DNA of 37,060 nucleotides, taken from NCBI RefSeq assembly GCF_002101595.1, contig NZ_LQOM01000018.1, positions 1 to 37,060 on the forward strand, read 5' to 3'. The notes below the pieces were generated by a model, which saw only the letters and a program-made list of their open reading frames with translations, did not search any database and was not told where the DNA came from. Shown here piece by piece: positions 1 to 9,693 of this stretch. This DNA is from Mycobacterium celatum (GTDB lineage: Bacteria; Actinomycetota; Actinomycetes; Mycobacteriales; Mycobacteriaceae). A program made the translations under genes and the position numbers. Positions within the stretch are counted from its first letter, which is position 1, and every line of letters starts with the position of its first letter.

Positions 1-1236
1 CGTAAACCCCCTCCCGTCCCCACCAACGAGCCGCCGCCGCCACCGCCGCCACCGCAGACGATCACGATGTCGGTGCCACCCCCACCGCCCCAGACCATCA
101 CGATGGTTCCGCCGTCGCCGACGGAGGAGGCCCCGGCGCAACCGGGCTTGCCGTGGATGCCGGCACCGCCCAAGGCTCCGGCGAGCAACCACGGTCACGG
201 AAAAGTGGTGACGCCCAACTATTCCGGCGGCGGCCAAGCTATCTCCGTAGACCGGCCCATCGCTCCGGCGCCGCCGGCCGACGCGTTCAGCGGCGTGGCA
301 CCCGACGTCGAGGTGATCTCGATTCGCCAGTCCAGCCAAGCTTTCACGCTCAAGGATGCGTTCACCGGCGACGAGGATCCGCAAACCCGGCAGAAGATGG
401 ACAGCATCCGGACCATGGCCCGGGCGATCGTGCACGCGGCAAACATGGGTGCCTCGGTGATCAACATCTCCCAGGTGTTGTGCATGAGTGCGCGCAGCGT
501 CCTCGATCAGACCGACCTGGGGGCCGCGGTCCGTTACGCAGCGGTCGACAAGAACGCGGTCATCGTCGCCGCCGCCGGGGACACCAGCCAGAAAGACTGC
601 AAGCAGAATCCGATCTTTGATCCGTTGCTGCCCAACGATCCTCGCGATTGGAACGGTGTGAACACGGTAGTGACTCCCTCGTGGTTCAGCGACTATGTGC
701 TCTCCGTCGGCGCGGTTGACGCCGCGGGCGCGCCGATGGACAAATCAAGTGTGGCCGGGCCATGGGTGTCGATCGCGGCGCCCGGCACCGACGTCGTCGG
801 GCTGTCACCGCGCGACGACAGCCTGATCAACGCGATCGACGGTCCGGACAACACGCTGCTGGTACCGAGCGGCACCAGCTTTGCCACCGCGATTGTCTCC
901 GGCGTTGCGGCGCTGGTCCGCGCGAAATATCCCCAGTTGTCGTCACACCAGATCATCAATCGGCTGATTCACACCGCCCGCGCCCCGGCGCGGGGAGTGG
1001 ATAACCAGGTCGGCTACGGCGTTATCGACCCGGTAGCGGCGCTTACCTGGGATGTGCCCGACGGTCCGGTGGTGGCCAAAGAATTGTCGTCGCCGCTGAA
1101 AATGCCCCCGCCGCCACCACCGCGCAATATGACGCCGGTGTGGGTTGGAGCCGGGGGGCTGGCCGCCGCGTTATTGATAGCTGGTGCGGTATTCGGCGGG
1201 GCGGTGCTGATGCGGCGAACGGAGCGAGACCGATGA
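1..1236 (+). CDS. mycP5: ESX-5 mycosin protease MycP5, 3' part
   Basis: This is the C-terminal 411 residues of the subtilisin-like, membrane-anchored mycosin of the ESX-5 type VII secretion system; the reading frame is open from base 1, so the start, signal peptide and the Asp and His of the catalytic triad lie upstream. The fragment opens in a proline-rich stretch that matches the long loop typical of MycP5. The catalytic Ser is in the GTSFA motif (codon 877-879). The usual oxyanion-hole position reads AAAGD rather than AAAGN, which I think is normal for MycP5 but could not check. A C-terminal hydrophobic segment (about 1135-1215) followed by RRTERDR is the membrane anchor. The stop overlaps the eccE5 start (ATGA), so the genes are translationally coupled. 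Mycosins are needed for ESX complex stability and activity. Confidence 0.95.
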   Translation, partial: RKPPPVPTNEPPPPPPPPQTITMSVPPPPPQTITMVPPSPTEEAPAQPGLPWMPAPPKAPASNHGHGKVVTPNYSGGGQAISVDRPIAPAPPADAFSGVAPDVEVISIRQSSQAFTLKDAFTGDEDPQTRQKMDSIRTMARAIVHAANMGASVINISQVLCMSARSVLDQTDLGAAVRYAAVDKNAVIVAAAGDTSQKDCKQNPIFDPLLPNDPRDWNGVNTVVTPSWFSDYVLSVGAVDAAGAPMDKSSVAGPWVSIAAPGTDVVGLSPRDDSLINAIDGPDNTLLVPSGTSFATAIVSGVAALVRAKYPQLSSHQIINRLIHTARAPARGVDNQVGYGVIDPVAALTWDVPDGPVVAKELSSPLKMPPPPPPRNMTPVWVGAGGLAAALLIAGAVFGGAVLMRRTERDR

Positions 1237-2429
1237 AAGCGCAACGCAAATTCGGGCTGGCCCTGTCGTGGCCGCGAATCACCACGGTGTTTCTCATCGA
1301 CGTCGCGGTGCTGGCGATCGCCAGTCATTGCCCCGACGCATGGCAGGCCCACCACATCGCGTGGTGGTCCGGCGTCGGCGTGGCGGCGGTGGTGGCGATC
1401 GTCGCTCTGGTGACTTTCCGCGGCATCCCGCTGGCCTCGGCTCCGGTTGCGCGAGTGCGCAATTGGTACGCCGACCCCGAGGCGCTGGTCGCCGGGTGCA
1501 CACCGGCGATCGACCACCAGCGCCGATTCGGTCGCGAGGTGGTGGGAATCCGCGAGTACGGCGGTCGACTGGTGACGGTCATCTCCGTCGAAGGTCCCGC
1601 GGAACTGCCCTCGGGCCGGCATCGTCAGCAGAACGGGTCGTCGGGCGTGCTTCCGGTGGAAGCGGTGGCAACGGCGTTGCGCCAGTTCGACGTTCGTCTT
1701 GACGGTGTCGACATTGTCTCGGTGGGGACACGCAGTGGGTCCACCGGTGTCGAGTCGGCGGTACGAGACGATTTCGGGGCTGACAGCGATGGTGGACGCC
1801 CGCTCGATGAGCGCCGAACCTGGTTGGTGGTGCGGATGGATCCGCAGCACAACGTCGCTGCGGTGGCCGCCCGAGATTCGGTGGTCTCGACGCTTGCCGC
1901 CGCCACCGAGCGGCTCGCGCAAGAGCTCAACGGCCGGCGCTGCGTAGCCCGTACGCTCAGCGCCGCCGAGATCGCCGATGTGGACGACGCCGTGTTGGCG
2001 GGCCTCGACCCGAGCCAAATCCGGCCGTATTGGCGCTATCTCAAGCACCTCGACGGGTACGTGACGAGCTTCTGGGTCTCGCCGTCGGACATCAACGGCG
2101 AGACACTCGAGGAGCTGTGGCTGGCCGATACCGACGCCACCGTCGTCACCGTCCGGCTCATCCCGCACCGCCACGGCATCGACGTGTCGGCTCTGGTCCG
2201 CTACCACAGCGACAAGCGCTTGCGAAAAAGGGTGTGGGGTGGCCTGAATCGACTCACCGGACGCCAGTTGGCCGCGGTGCGTGCCAGCTTGCCGGCACCG
2301 CTGCCCGGTCCCGCGCTGGTGCTGCCGAGCCGGGCAGTGGCCGACGACGAAGCGCTGGCTGTACCGATTGATGCAGCGGCGGCGGCGCCGCCCGAGTACT
2401 CGGCGAGTGCCGCGGGGGCGCCTCGATGA
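1233..2429 (+). CDS. eccE5: ESX-5 membrane component EccE5
   Basis: EccE5 is the peripheral membrane subunit of the ESX-5 secretion complex. The ATG at 1233 is chosen because it overlaps the mycP5 stop (ATGA) and gives a 398-residue protein, close to the roughly 400 residues usual for EccE5. An upstream in-frame ATG at 1140 would run deep into mycP5 and is not credible. Two hydrophobic segments (about residues 13-33 and 42-62) are followed by a soluble domain, the EccE plan. The C-terminal tail is rich in Ala and Pro. The stop overlaps eccA5 (ATGA). The mycP5-eccE5-eccA5 order matches the ESX-5 locus of M. tuberculosis. Confidence 0.95.
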   Translation: MKAQRKFGLALSWPRITTVFLIDVAVLAIASHCPDAWQAHHIAWWSGVGVAAVVAIVALVTFRGIPLASAPVARVRNWYADPEALVAGCTPAIDHQRRFGREVVGIREYGGRLVTVISVEGPAELPSGRHRQQNGSSGVLPVEAVATALRQFDVRLDGVDIVSVGTRSGSTGVESAVRDDFGADSDGGRPLDERRTWLVVRMDPQHNVAAVAARDSVVSTLAAATERLAQELNGRRCVARTLSAAEIADVDDAVLAGLDPSQIRPYWRYLKHLDGYVTSFWVSPSDINGETLEELWLADTDATVVTVRLIPHRHGIDVSALVRYHSDKRLRKRVWGGLNRLTGRQLAAVRASLPAPLPGPALVLPSRAVADDEALAVPIDAAAAAPPEYSASAAGAPR

Positions 2430-4258
2430 CCAGGCCGCCGACCGCCGCGACGGATGCCCGTAACGCGATGGTTGCGGGCCTGCTGGCCTCCGGCATTTCC
2501 GTCAACGGGCTACAGCCCAGCCACAATCCGCAGGTGGCGCTGCAGATGTTCACCACGGCGACCCGGCTGGATCCGGACATGTGCGACGCCTGGCTGGCCC
2601 GGGTGCTGGCCGGCGATGCGAGCATCGAGGTGCTCACCAACGCCTGGGAGTCGGTCAAGACGTTCGGCTGGGAGATTCGCCGGCTAGGCCTGTCGGACTT
2701 GGAGTTTCGGCCCGAGGTCTCCGACGGACTGTTCCTGCGCCTGGCGATCACCAGCGTGGAATCGCTGGCCGCGGCGTATGCGGCCGCGTTGGCCGAGGCG
2801 AAGCGATACGACGAAGCGGCAAAGATTCTCGAATCGGTCGAGCCGCGGCTGCCGTCCGACGCGGAGCTGATCGCCTATGTGCGCGGGGTGCTGTACTTCC
2901 GCACCGGCCGCTGGCCCGATGTGCTTGCTCAGTTCCCATCGGCGAAACCCTGGCGTCAGCCCGAGCTGAAGGCGGCCGGTGCGGCGATGGCAACCACGGC
3001 GCTGGCGTCGCTGGGTGTTTTCGAAGAAGCCACCCGCCGAGCCGAAGAGGCAATCGAGGGTGAGCGGGTGCCCGGCGCGGCCAACGTGGCGATGTACACC
3101 CAGGGCATGTGCCTGCGCCACTTGGGCCGCGAAGACGAGGCCGTCGAGCTGCTGCGCCGGGTCTATTCGCGAGACGCGAAATTCGCGCCCGCCCGGGAGG
3201 CGCTGGACAACCCCAACTACCGGCTGGTGCTGACCGACCCGGAAACCATTGAGGCGCGCACGGATCCGTGGGACCCCGACAGCGCACCAACCCGAGAAGA
3301 GGCCGAGGCCGCCCGGCACGCCGAGATGGCCAAGAAGTACCTGGCCGAAGGCGACGCCGAGCTCAACGCGATGCTTGGCATGGAGAAGGCCAAACGCGAA
3401 ATCAAACTGATCAAGTCGACGACGAAGGTCAACCTGGCCCGCGCCAAGATGGGGTTGCCCGTCCCGGTGACGTCGCGGCACACCCTGCTGCTGGGCCCGC
3501 CCGGCACCGGAAAAACCTCGGTCGCCCGCGCCTTCACCAAACAACTGTGCGGCCTCGGGGTGCTACGCAAGCCGGCGGTGGTTGAGACCAGCCGCACCAA
3601 ACTGCTGGGCCGCTACATGGCCGACGCGGAGAAGAACACCGAGGAGATGCTCGAGGAGGCGCTCGGCGGCGCAGTGTTCTTCGACGAGATGCACACCCTG
3701 CACGAGCGTGGCTACCACCAGGGCGACCCCTACGGCAACGCGATCATCAACACCGTCCTGCTGTACATGGAGAATCATCGCGACGAGCTGGTGGTGTTCG
3801 GCGCTGGCTACGCCAAAGCGATGGAGCGGATGCTGGAGGTGAATCAAGGTCTGCGGCGGCGGTTTTCGACGGTGATCGAGTTTTACAGCTATACGCCCGA
3901 CGAGTTGATAGCACTGACCCAGTTGATGGGCCGGGAGAACGAGGACGTGATCACCGACGAGGCCGTCGAAGTGCTGCGCCCGTCGTACGAGAAGTTCTAT
4001 ACTGACGAGACCCTGTCCGAAGACGGAGATCTGATCCGGGGGATCGACACGCTGGGCAACGCGGGTTTCGTGCGCAACGTGGTGGAGAAGGCCCGCGATC
4101 ATCGCAGCTTCCGCCTCGACGACGAGGACCTCGACGCGGTGCTGTCCAGCGATCTCGACGAGTTCACCGACGACCAGCTGCGCCGGTTCAAGGAATTGAC
4201 CCGCGAAGACCTCGCCGAGGGACTCAGTGCGGCCGTGGCGGAAAAGAAATCGGACTAA
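2426..4258 (+). CDS. eccA5: ESX-5 AAA+ ATPase EccA5
   Basis: EccA5 is the cytosolic AAA+ ATPase of ESX-5, thought to act on PE/PPE and Esx substrates or their EspG chaperones before export. At 610 residues it has the expected family length. The N-terminal half (about residues 1-280) is helical and TPR-like. The AAA+ domain follows, with Walker A GPPGTGKT at residues 357-364 and Walker B VFFDE at 417-421. The start overlaps the eccE5 stop (ATGA). It is the last ESX-5 structural gene in the window, and the strand stays in the same direction into the PE/PPE modules after a gap of about 750 bases. Confidence 0.97.
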   Translation: MTRPPTAATDARNAMVAGLLASGISVNGLQPSHNPQVALQMFTTATRLDPDMCDAWLARVLAGDASIEVLTNAWESVKTFGWEIRRLGLSDLEFRPEVSDGLFLRLAITSVESLAAAYAAALAEAKRYDEAAKILESVEPRLPSDAELIAYVRGVLYFRTGRWPDVLAQFPSAKPWRQPELKAAGAAMATTALASLGVFEEATRRAEEAIEGERVPGAANVAMYTQGMCLRHLGREDEAVELLRRVYSRDAKFAPAREALDNPNYRLVLTDPETIEARTDPWDPDSAPTREEAEAARHAEMAKKYLAEGDAELNAMLGMEKAKREIKLIKSTTKVNLARAKMGLPVPVTSRHTLLLGPPGTGKTSVARAFTKQLCGLGVLRKPAVVETSRTKLLGRYMADAEKNTEEMLEEALGGAVFFDEMHTLHERGYHQGDPYGNAIINTVLLYMENHRDELVVFGAGYAKAMERMLEVNQGLRRRFSTVIEFYSYTPDELIALTQLMGRENEDVITDEAVEVLRPSYEKFYTDETLSEDGDLIRGIDTLGNAGFVRNVVEKARDHRSFRLDDEDLDAVLSSDLDEFTDDQLRRFKELTREDLAEGLSAAVAEKKSD

Positions 4259-4585
4259 CCGCTGCAACCTCGCGCGCGCGAAATAGCCGATGTGACAGGC
4301 AGATTGACGGTCACGCCCGCTTAAGCGCTACTCACAGCAAGTAATCAGCAAACTCTGACGCAATTCGCAGGTGGTCCTTGTCTCGTGCCGGCCTTGGCCA
4401 CGAGTAGCCTCAATTCTGACAATAGTGCCTGGTCAGAGCCACTTCTGCACGCGGTCGCGTCGGACTTCAGCACCGCGGTATGGCCGCTTGCAGCAATCTG
4501 ACCCCACAGCGGCGCCGAGCTGTCCCCAGTGCCGGGTTCAAACGGGTTGACCACTATCACCGCCGGTGCGAGCATGACGCTGCAT
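4259..4585. other. gap between eccA5 and the first M-box
   Basis: I see no convincing gene here. A TCGCGCGCGCGA palindrome lies just after the eccA5 stop (about 4270-4281), but it has no T-tract and is a weak terminator candidate. The minus-strand ORF at 4345-4575 has no recognisable domain or good start site. The promoter of the M-box transcript should lie in the second half of this stretch, but I cannot point to a confident -10/-35 pair. Confidence 0.5.
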
Positions 4586-4750
4586 GCACCTCGCTAGGTG
4601 AGGCGTCTGCACGGATATAGGCCACTGACCCCGAACGTCGAAAGACGCCCAGGGTCAGGACAGCTCCTCCCGGCTTAAGGGTTGAGCCCAAGTGGCTTCC
4701 GGGACAACCGGATACGCCGTGTAGTGCCAAAGCTCTGACGAGAGAGGTGC
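4586..4750 (+). promoter_or_regulatory. M-box (Mg2+) riboswitch 1
   Basis: The sequence matches the M-box consensus throughout: CTAGGTGAGGC, AGGCCACTG, AACGTCGAAAGACGCC, CGGCTTAAGG, GGATACGCCGTGTAGTGC and AAAGCTCTGACGAGAG. P1 closes with GCACCTC (4586-4592) against GAGGTGC (4744-4750). M-box RNAs fold on Mg2+ and usually switch off Mg2+ uptake genes when Mg2+ is plentiful. In M. tuberculosis a known M-box precedes PE20, and this copy precedes a PE-PPE pair. The 3' strand of P1 can pair instead with CACCTCTCT (4774-4782), which gives a plausible switching hairpin. Confidence 0.95.
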
Positions 4751-4848
4751 CGTTCAGCCGTCCTCGGATGGCTCACCTCTCTGGGTGCAGGCACATGGCG
4801 GGAGGGGGTGAGCGCAAGATCCAAATCTGTTGGTAGTTCTAGCAATTG

Positions 4849-4896
4849 ATGACCGTTTCGTTCCGATCCGGTCACGGCAGCTTTCCCGCAGACTGA
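4849..4896 (+). CDS. possible leader ORF between M-box 1 and PE
   Basis: This would encode a 15-residue peptide starting MTVSFRSG. It aligns with the C-terminal half of the 26-codon leader ORFs after M-boxes 2 and 3, and all three end in TGA followed by ATTCGGCTTGCGCC or AATCGGCTTGCGCC. Here the ATG overlaps the TGA of an even shorter GTG ORF (4808-4849, preceded by GGAGGGG), so the leader seems split into two overlapping frames. It may be a translated part of the riboswitch expression platform. Translation is an inference. Confidence 0.3.
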   Translation: MTVSFRSGHGSFPAD

Positions 4897-5014
4897 ATCG
4901 GCTTGCGCCAACACATATCTCCGCTTTCGGGACCTATGGGCAATGACGCACCCGCAAGCAGCACAGCGGCCGAGGCCCGTTTCCGGGTCGGACTGATTCG
5001 TAAGGAGAAAGTCC

Positions 5015-5314
5015 ATGTCGTTCGTGACAACACAGCCGGAAATGCTGTCGGCGGCGGCCGGCAACCTGCAGGGGATTGGTGCGGGATTGACCGCGCAGAA
5101 CCAGGCAGCGGCCGTCTCGACCACCACGGTGCTCCCCGCGGCGGCCGACGAGGTGTCGGCGTTGACCGCGGCGCAGTTCGCCGCGCATGCACAGCTGTAC
5201 CAGGCGGTCAGTGCGCAAGCGTCGGCCACTCATCAGATGTTCGTGTCCACCCTGAGCGTCAGCGCTGGGTCGTACGCGGCGACCGAGGCGGCGAACGCCG
5301 TCGCTGCGAGCTGA
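5015..5314 (+). CDS. PE family protein (module 1)
   Basis: A short 99-residue PE protein made up almost only of the PE domain (MSFVTTQPE start), with no PGRS extension. The C-terminal YAATE (Tyr87 to Glu91) fits the YxxxD/E secretion signal of type VII substrates. TAAGGAG precedes the ATG. The PPE partner starts 16 bases after the stop, so the two should be co-translated and form a helical-bundle heterodimer exported by ESX-5. The M-box upstream suggests Mg2+-dependent expression, as for PE20 of M. tuberculosis, which this protein resembles. Confidence 0.95.
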   Translation: MSFVTTQPEMLSAAAGNLQGIGAGLTAQNQAAAVSTTTVLPAAADEVSALTAAQFAAHAQLYQAVSAQASATHQMFVSTLSVSAGSYAATEAANAVAAS

Positions 5315-5330
5315 AAAGGGATGTGGCGCA

Positions 5331-6533
5331 ATGGATTACGGAGCATTTCCACCAGAGTTCAACTCCGCTCGCATGTATGCCGGCGCCGGCGCGGGATCGC
5401 TGCTGGCCGCTGCATCGGCCTGGGACGGGCTGGCCGCCGAACTGAGTTCTGCGGCGTCTGCCTATTCTTCGGTGATCTCCGGGCTGGTCGGCGGCTCGTG
5501 GCTGGGGCCGGGTTCGGCGTCGATGGCGGCGGCAGCAGCGCCCTACGCGGCGTGGATGAGCACGACCGCCGCGCAGGCCGAGCAGACGGCCAACCAGGCC
5601 AGAGCTGCGGCGGCCGCCTACGAAGCGGCGTTTGCGATGACCGTGCCGCCGCCGGTGATCGCGGCCAACCGCAGCCTGTTGGCGTCGCTGGTCGCGACCA
5701 ACATCTTGGGGCAGAACACCCCGGCGATCGCGGCCACCGAGGCGCACTACGCCGAGATGTGGGCCCAGGACGCCGCGGCGATGTACGGGTACGCCGGCGC
5801 ATCGGCAGCTGCTACGAAGGTGACACCGTTCACCGCCCCGCAGCAGAACACCGATCCGGCCGGGCTGGCCGCACAAAGCGCGGCCGTCGCCCAATCCACC
5901 GGCGCGTCAGCCGGCACCGGAGTACAAACAACGCTGTCACAGATGGTCTCCACGACACCGATGACGCTGCAGGCGCTGGCCGCACCCGCTGCAGCACCTG
6001 CGGCGTCGGGCACCGGTTTCTCGTCGAGTCTAGGTCCGGGAGATTTCATGAACGCAGGGTCAAACCTTCTCAGCAGCTCGATGACTCCGATGTCGTTGGC
6101 CGGTATCACGCAGGTGGGCGCGGACATCGCCGTGATGCATGCCGCGGCTGCCGGCGGACTGGGCATCGACGGTATGGGGGAGATCGCACCGAGCGTCATA
6201 CCTGTGGTGCCGGGTGCGGGGGTGGCTGCGATCACACCCACCGGCTTGGGCGGGGCAGGAGCGGTGACCGCGGGGATCGGCCGCGGCACCCTGGTCGGCG
6301 CTTTGTCGGTGCCGCAAAGCTGGGCGTCGACAGCGCCGGCGACCACGCCGACGACGGCGTCGTTGGCCTCCAGCTGGACCGCGGCGCCGCAAGTTGCGGC
6401 AGAGGAGATGCCCGGCATGCCCGGGATGCCAGGGGTTCCGGTAGCGGGTTCGGGCAGCCGCGGTTTCGGTTTCGCCGCCCCGCGATACGGGTTCCGCCCC
6501 ACCGTGATGGCACACCCGCCGGCCGCCGGATAG
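5331..6533 (+). CDS. PPE family protein, SVP subfamily (module 1)
   Basis: A 400-residue PPE-SVP protein. The N-terminal PPE domain (about 1-180) starts [16 protein letters not shown] and carries the WxG-type turn (SWLGPGS) that pairs with a PE protein. The middle is Ala- and Gly-rich and the C-terminal part has the SVP signature LSVPQSWAS, then GMPGMPG repeats and a RYGFRPTVM tail. It is the likely partner of the PE gene 16 bases upstream. Related PE20-PPE31 proteins of M. tuberculosis have been linked to Mg2+ entry through the outer membrane. That function is inferred here from the M-box and family likeness. Confidence 0.95.
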   Translation: MDYGAFPPEFNSARMYAGAGAGSLLAAASAWDGLAAELSSAASAYSSVISGLVGGSWLGPGSASMAAAAAPYAAWMSTTAAQAEQTANQARAAAAAYEAAFAMTVPPPVIAANRSLLASLVATNILGQNTPAIAATEAHYAEMWAQDAAAMYGYAGASAAATKVTPFTAPQQNTDPAGLAAQSAAVAQSTGASAGTGVQTTLSQMVSTTPMTLQALAAPAAAPAASGTGFSSSLGPGDFMNAGSNLLSSSMTPMSLAGITQVGADIAVMHAAAAGGLGIDGMGEIAPSVIPVVPGAGVAAITPTGLGGAGAVTAGIGRGTLVGALSVPQSWASTAPATTPTTASLASSWTAAPQVAAEEMPGMPGMPGVPVAGSGSRGFGFAAPRYGFRPTVMAHPPAAG

Positions 6534-6874
6534 GAGATGGGTGCCGTGTAATAGCCAGCGGCCGTTCACCTCTCGGCGGCGTAGCGCTTGCGGTTGTTCA
6601 GCTCTTGCCGTTGGACAGCCGAGTGCCGTAGTTGCTTGCCGCCGAACGGCTTCTGCGCAACAACAGGTAATGCGCGGGAAGTTCACAGGAATTCACCAGC
6701 AATTTACGACATAACGCCCAGATAACCCAACTTCCACGGCCGGCATTGCGTCAATTCCCAGTGCCGGTCGCTCGCAGTGCATTTCGGCAGCTGCCCATAT
6801 CGCGGTCATCTCCGAACATGAAAGCCATTTGTAGTTGACGTGGATCCATCTTGGTGCCAAGATTGCCACTGCAA
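6534..6874. other. gap between module 1 PPE and M-box 2
   Basis: No gene is apparent. The minus-strand ORF at 6693-6908 runs into the riboswitch and has no recognisable content. The promoter for the M-box 2 transcript should be here, but I could not identify it with confidence. I also see no clear terminator for module 1, so read-through into module 2 is possible. Confidence 0.5.
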
Positions 6875-7040
6875 GCACCTCGCTAGGTGAGGCGTCTGCT
6901 ACGGACAAAGGCCACTGACCCCGAACGTCGAAAGACGCCCAGGGTCAGGACAGCTCTTCCCGGCTTAAGGGTTGAGCCCAAGTGGCTTCCGGGACAACCG
7001 GATACGCCGTGCAGTGCCAAAGCTCTGACGAGAGGGGTGC
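6875..7040 (+). promoter_or_regulatory. M-box (Mg2+) riboswitch 2
   Basis: A second full M-box, nearly identical to M-box 1 in the conserved core (CTAGGTGAGGC, AGGCCACTG, AACGTCGAAAGACGCC, CTTAAGG, AAAGCTCTGACGAGAG). P1 pairs GCACCTC (6875-6881) with GGGGTGC (7034-7040), with one G-U. The alternative hairpin is AGGGGTG (7033-7039) with CACTCCT (7068-7074) around an inner CCCGG/CCGGG stem, so the hairpin shape is kept while its bases differ from M-box 1. It heads the PE-PPE-esx-esx-NRAMP gene row. Confidence 0.95.
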
Positions 7041-7129
7041 CGCGCCCGGTTGATTGCCGGGTCGCCTCACTCCTTTGTGCAACCCGTTGGCACCCCCGTG
7101 TGCCCTGGCCGTGAGGAGGTGAGAGCGAC

Positions 7130-7210
7130 GTGAGTCCCGATGACAGTCCCTATCCGAGATCGATGACCGTTTCGCTCATATCCGGCCCCGGCATCGTTCC
7201 CTTCATCTGA
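7130..7210 (+). CDS. possible leader ORF between M-box 2 and PE
   Basis: A GTG-started ORF of 26 codons, beginning VSPDDSPYPRSMTVS, preceded by GAGGAGG about 10 bases upstream. The ORF after M-box 3 has the same length, begins LSPSDSPYPRSTTVS and has the same upstream GAGGAGG. The match in frame, length, SD and stop suggests it is translated, perhaps to couple translation with termination in the leader. It is not in the PE reading frame and has no known function. Confidence 0.4.
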   Translation: MSPDDSPYPRSMTVSLISGPGIVPFI

Positions 7211-7332
7211 ATCGGCTTGCGCCGCTTCAGTTAACGTACGCGCGCCCTCGTTCACTGCGTGCGCGTGGTCTTGTCGTGCTCCGGCACGAGCACACCCGCA
7301 GATTCAGTCTGCCTTCCGTAAGGAGAAGTCCG

Positions 7333-7632
7333 ATGAGCTTTGTGACCACACAGCCGGAACTGCTGGCAGCCGCGGCCGACCAATTGGACGGTATTGGGTC
7401 GGCACTGGCTACCCACAACGCGGCCGCAGCGCTTCCGACTACGGGAGTGGTTCCAGCCGCTGCTGATGAGGTATCTGCTTTGACAGCAACGCAATTCGGC
7501 GCGCATGCCACGGCGTACCAGGCGGTCAGCGCCCAGGCCGCGGCCGTTCACGACATGTTCGTGCGCATTTTGGGTGCCAGCGCCGGTTCGTATGCGGCCA
7601 CCGAAGCCGCTAACACCATTGCTGCTGGGTAA
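7333..7632 (+). CDS. PE family protein, PE20-like (module 2)
   Basis: A 99-residue PE-only protein starting [11 protein letters not shown]. The ATG at 7333 is chosen over the upstream in-frame ATG at 7276 because AAGGAGAAG lies at SD distance and the PE domain begins there. Tyr87-AATE is the type VII secretion motif. The PPE gene starts 11 bases after the stop. By the PPE31-like partner and the M-box in front, this is the best candidate for the PE20 counterpart in this genome. Confidence 0.95.
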   Translation: MSFVTTQPELLAAAADQLDGIGSALATHNAAAALPTTGVVPAAADEVSALTATQFGAHATAYQAVSAQAAAVHDMFVRILGASAGSYAATEAANTIAAG

Positions 7633-7643
7633 GGAGTATTGCG

Positions 7644-8900
7644 ATGACTGCGGTATTCGACTTCGGCGCGTTGCCGCCGGAAATCAACTCGGCCAAAATG
7701 TATGCGGGCCCTGGGGCTTCATCGATGCTGGCCGCCGCTTCGGCCTGGGAAGGGCTGGCCGCTGAATTGCGTACGCAGGCAACCTCGTACGCGTCGGTCA
7801 TCTCGGGACTGACCACGGAAGGCTGGCGAGGTGCAGCGTCGACATCGATGGCCGCTGCCGCCGCACCCTATGTCGCGTGGATGAACACGACTGCGGCACA
7901 GGCTGAGCAGACCGCGAACCAGGCCAAGGCCGCCGCAGCAGCATATGGCACCGCGTTTGCGATGACGGTGCCGCCGCCGGTGATTGCGGCCAACCGCGCT
8001 CAGCTCGCGTCGCTGGTCGCAACCAACATCTTGGGGCAGAACACCCCGGCGATCGCGGCCACCGAGGCGCAGTACGGGGAAATGTGGGCCCAGGACGCCG
8101 CCGCAATGTACGGCTACGCTGGCGCATCGGCAGCGGCGGCCAGGGTGACGCCGTTCACCGCGCCGGCGCAGACGACCAACCCGGCCGGGCTGGCCGGCCA
8201 GGCGGCCGCCGTGACCCAGGCATCTGGCACGGCGGCGGGCACCAGCACGCAATCGACACTGTCGCAGTTGACCTCTGCTGTGCCCACCGCGCTGCAGAAC
8301 CTCGCATCACCGACGTCGTCCGCGTCGTCGACGTCGTCGGGGCTCGGCGGGATCCTGGGTCTGCTGACCGGGCAAGGGTCGGGAAACACTGCGCTGGACA
8401 ACTTTTGGAACCAGTGGGGGCCCAACGCGAACATCTGGAACACGATCTTCTCGTCCGGCTTCTACATGCCGAGCAACACGCTGGGTGCCTTCACCAGTTT
8501 GATGGGCAATGCGGCCGGACATGCGGTGGCCGACGAGGCGCTGGGACAGGCCGCGGCGAGCGGGCTCGGCGCCGCACTTGGCCAATCGCTGACGAATCCC
8601 CTGAGCGGTTTGGGCGGTTTGGGCGGTCTCGGCAGCGGAGTGTCTGCGGGTTTGGGCCAGGCGCCTTCGATCGGAGCGCTGTCGGTCCCGCCCAGCTGGA
8701 CCGCGATGGCCCCACCCGTGACTCCGCTCGGCTCGGCGTTGGGGAACACCCCGCTGAGCGCACCGCCTGCCGTCGCGGCGGGTATGCCCGGCGTCGCACC
8801 GGCCGGGATGGCCGGACGCGGGGCAAGCGGCGCCGTCATTGCGGACAACCGGTTCTTGGTCCGCCCCCCGATGGTGCCGAGCTGGTCGGCTGTCGGATAG
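7644..8900 (+). CDS. PPE-SVP protein, PPE31-like (module 2)
   Basis: A 418-residue PPE-SVP protein. The PPE domain occupies about residues 1-180 ([23 protein letters not shown] turn). The middle has [15 protein letters not shown] and Gly-Leu repeats, and the SVP block reads [13 protein letters not shown]. The WNTI-SSG-PSNT region and the SVP block closely recall PPE31 of M. tuberculosis as I remember it. With the PE upstream it should form an ESX-5-exported pair at the cell surface. Expression from M-box 2, and the NRAMP-type transporter downstream, suggest a part in Mg2+ acquisition. The match to PPE31 is from memory, not a search. Confidence 0.93.
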   Translation: MTAVFDFGALPPEINSAKMYAGPGASSMLAAASAWEGLAAELRTQATSYASVISGLTTEGWRGAASTSMAAAAAPYVAWMNTTAAQAEQTANQAKAAAAAYGTAFAMTVPPPVIAANRAQLASLVATNILGQNTPAIAATEAQYGEMWAQDAAAMYGYAGASAAAARVTPFTAPAQTTNPAGLAGQAAAVTQASGTAAGTSTQSTLSQLTSAVPTALQNLASPTSSASSTSSGLGGILGLLTGQGSGNTALDNFWNQWGPNANIWNTIFSSGFYMPSNTLGAFTSLMGNAAGHAVADEALGQAAASGLGAALGQSLTNPLSGLGGLGGLGSGVSAGLGQAPSIGALSVPPSWTAMAPPVTPLGSALGNTPLSAPPAVAAGMPGVAPAGMAGRGASGAVIADNRFLVRPPMVPSWSAVG

Positions 8901-8940
8901 CCATAGTTAGCAATTGATTTCGAGAAAGGTAGAGGTTCAC

Positions 8941-9237
8941 ATGACCACGCGCTTTATGACCGACCCGCACGCGATGCGGGACATGGCGGGCCGTTTCGAT
9001 GTACACGCTCAGACCGTCGAGGACGAGGCCCGCAAGATGTGGGCGTCCTCGCAGAACATCGCCGGTGCCGGCTGGAGTGGGACCGCCCAGGCCACCTCCT
9101 ACGACACCATGGGCCAGATGAACACCGCCTTTCGCAACATCGTCAACATGCTGCACGGTGTGCGCGACGGGCTGATCCGCGACGCGGGCAACTACGAGGC
9201 CCAAGAGCAAGCGTCCCAGCAGATCCTGTCCAGCTAG
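8941..9237 (+). CDS. WXG100 protein of the QILSS (EsxM/J/K/P/W) subfamily
   Basis: A 98-residue type VII substrate starting [12 protein letters not shown], with the WxG turn (GWSG, about residue 43) between two helices and the C-terminal QQILSS that defines the QILSS subfamily. GAGAAAGGTAGAGG precedes the ATG at 8941; an in-frame ATG at 8914 is too close to the PPE stop and lacks an SD. The gene lies 40 bases after the PPE stop and forms a pair with the next esx gene, as in the PE-PPE-esx-esx clusters of M. tuberculosis. It is a paralog of the esxM normally found inside the ESX-5 core locus. Confidence 0.95.
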   Translation: MTTRFMTDPHAMRDMAGRFDVHAQTVEDEARKMWASSQNIAGAGWSGTAQATSYDTMGQMNTAFRNIVNMLHGVRDGLIRDAGNYEAQEQASQQILSS

Positions 9238-9350
9238 AGGCGATCGCAAGCGCGGCGTAGCCGGGCGCAGCGGGTCGCCGACCCAGACAACCGAGAGGCG
9301 ATCGCAAGCGCGGCGTAGCCGGGCGCAGCGGGTCGCCGACCCAGACAACC
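9236..9350 (+). repeat. two tandem copies of a 58-bp intergenic repeat
   Basis: Two identical 57-base copies (9236-9292 and 9294-9350), each starting AGAGGCGATCGCAAGCG and ending CCCAGACAACC, follow each other with a period of 58 bases. They fill almost the whole space between the two esx genes. Each unit contains a perfect GGGTC-GCC-GACCC hairpin. The second copy runs into the SD (AGGAG) of the next gene. Exact identity points to a recent duplication or gene conversion. It may be a REP-like mycobacterial intergenic element or an mRNA processing and stability element. Confidence 0.9.
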
Positions 9351-9364
9351 TAGGAGAATCCATC

Positions 9365-9649
9365 ATGAGCATCAACTACCAGTTCGGCGACGTCGACGCC
9401 CACGGCGCTTTGATCCGCGCGCAGGCCGCGTCCCTGGAGGCCGAGCACCAGGCCATCATCCGCGATGTGCTTGCTGCCGGGGACTTTTGGGGTGGCGCTG
9501 GGTCGACGGCCTGCCAGGAATTCATCACCCAGTTGGGCCGCAACTTCCAGGTCATCTACGAACAAGCCAACGCCCACGGCCAAAAAGTCCAAACCGCCGG
9601 ATCCAACATGGCCAGCACCGACTCCGCCGTCGGCTCCAGCTGGGCCTGA
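9365..9649 (+). CDS. WXG100 protein of the Mtb9.9 (EsxN/I/L/O/V) subfamily
   Basis: A 94-residue protein starting MSINYQFGDVDAHGAL and ending SAVGSSWA, almost the same as EsxN of M. tuberculosis as I recall it. The WxG turn is FWGGAG. TAGGAG lies upstream of the ATG. It should form a heterodimer with the QILSS-type protein encoded 127 bases upstream and be secreted by ESX-5. Its place between a PPE and a metal transporter under an M-box is the unusual point. Confidence 0.95.
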   Translation: MSINYQFGDVDAHGALIRAQAASLEAEHQAIIRDVLAAGDFWGGAGSTACQEFITQLGRNFQVIYEQANAHGQKVQTAGSNMASTDSAVGSSWA

Positions 9650-9693
9650 TAGCCGGCCATGGGCAAGACAATCGGCGACGGGGGGTACGGGGC

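Noticed and set aside
1014..2207. 397-codon ORF on the minus strand opposite mycP5/eccE5
   Set aside because: It overlaps two well-recognised ESX-5 genes in the antisense direction, is rich in Arg, His and Asp as antisense frames of high-GC genes are, and has no domain.
4345..4575. 76-codon minus-strand ORF in the eccA5 to M-box gap
   Set aside because: No SD, no domain, and it lies where the riboswitch promoter is expected.
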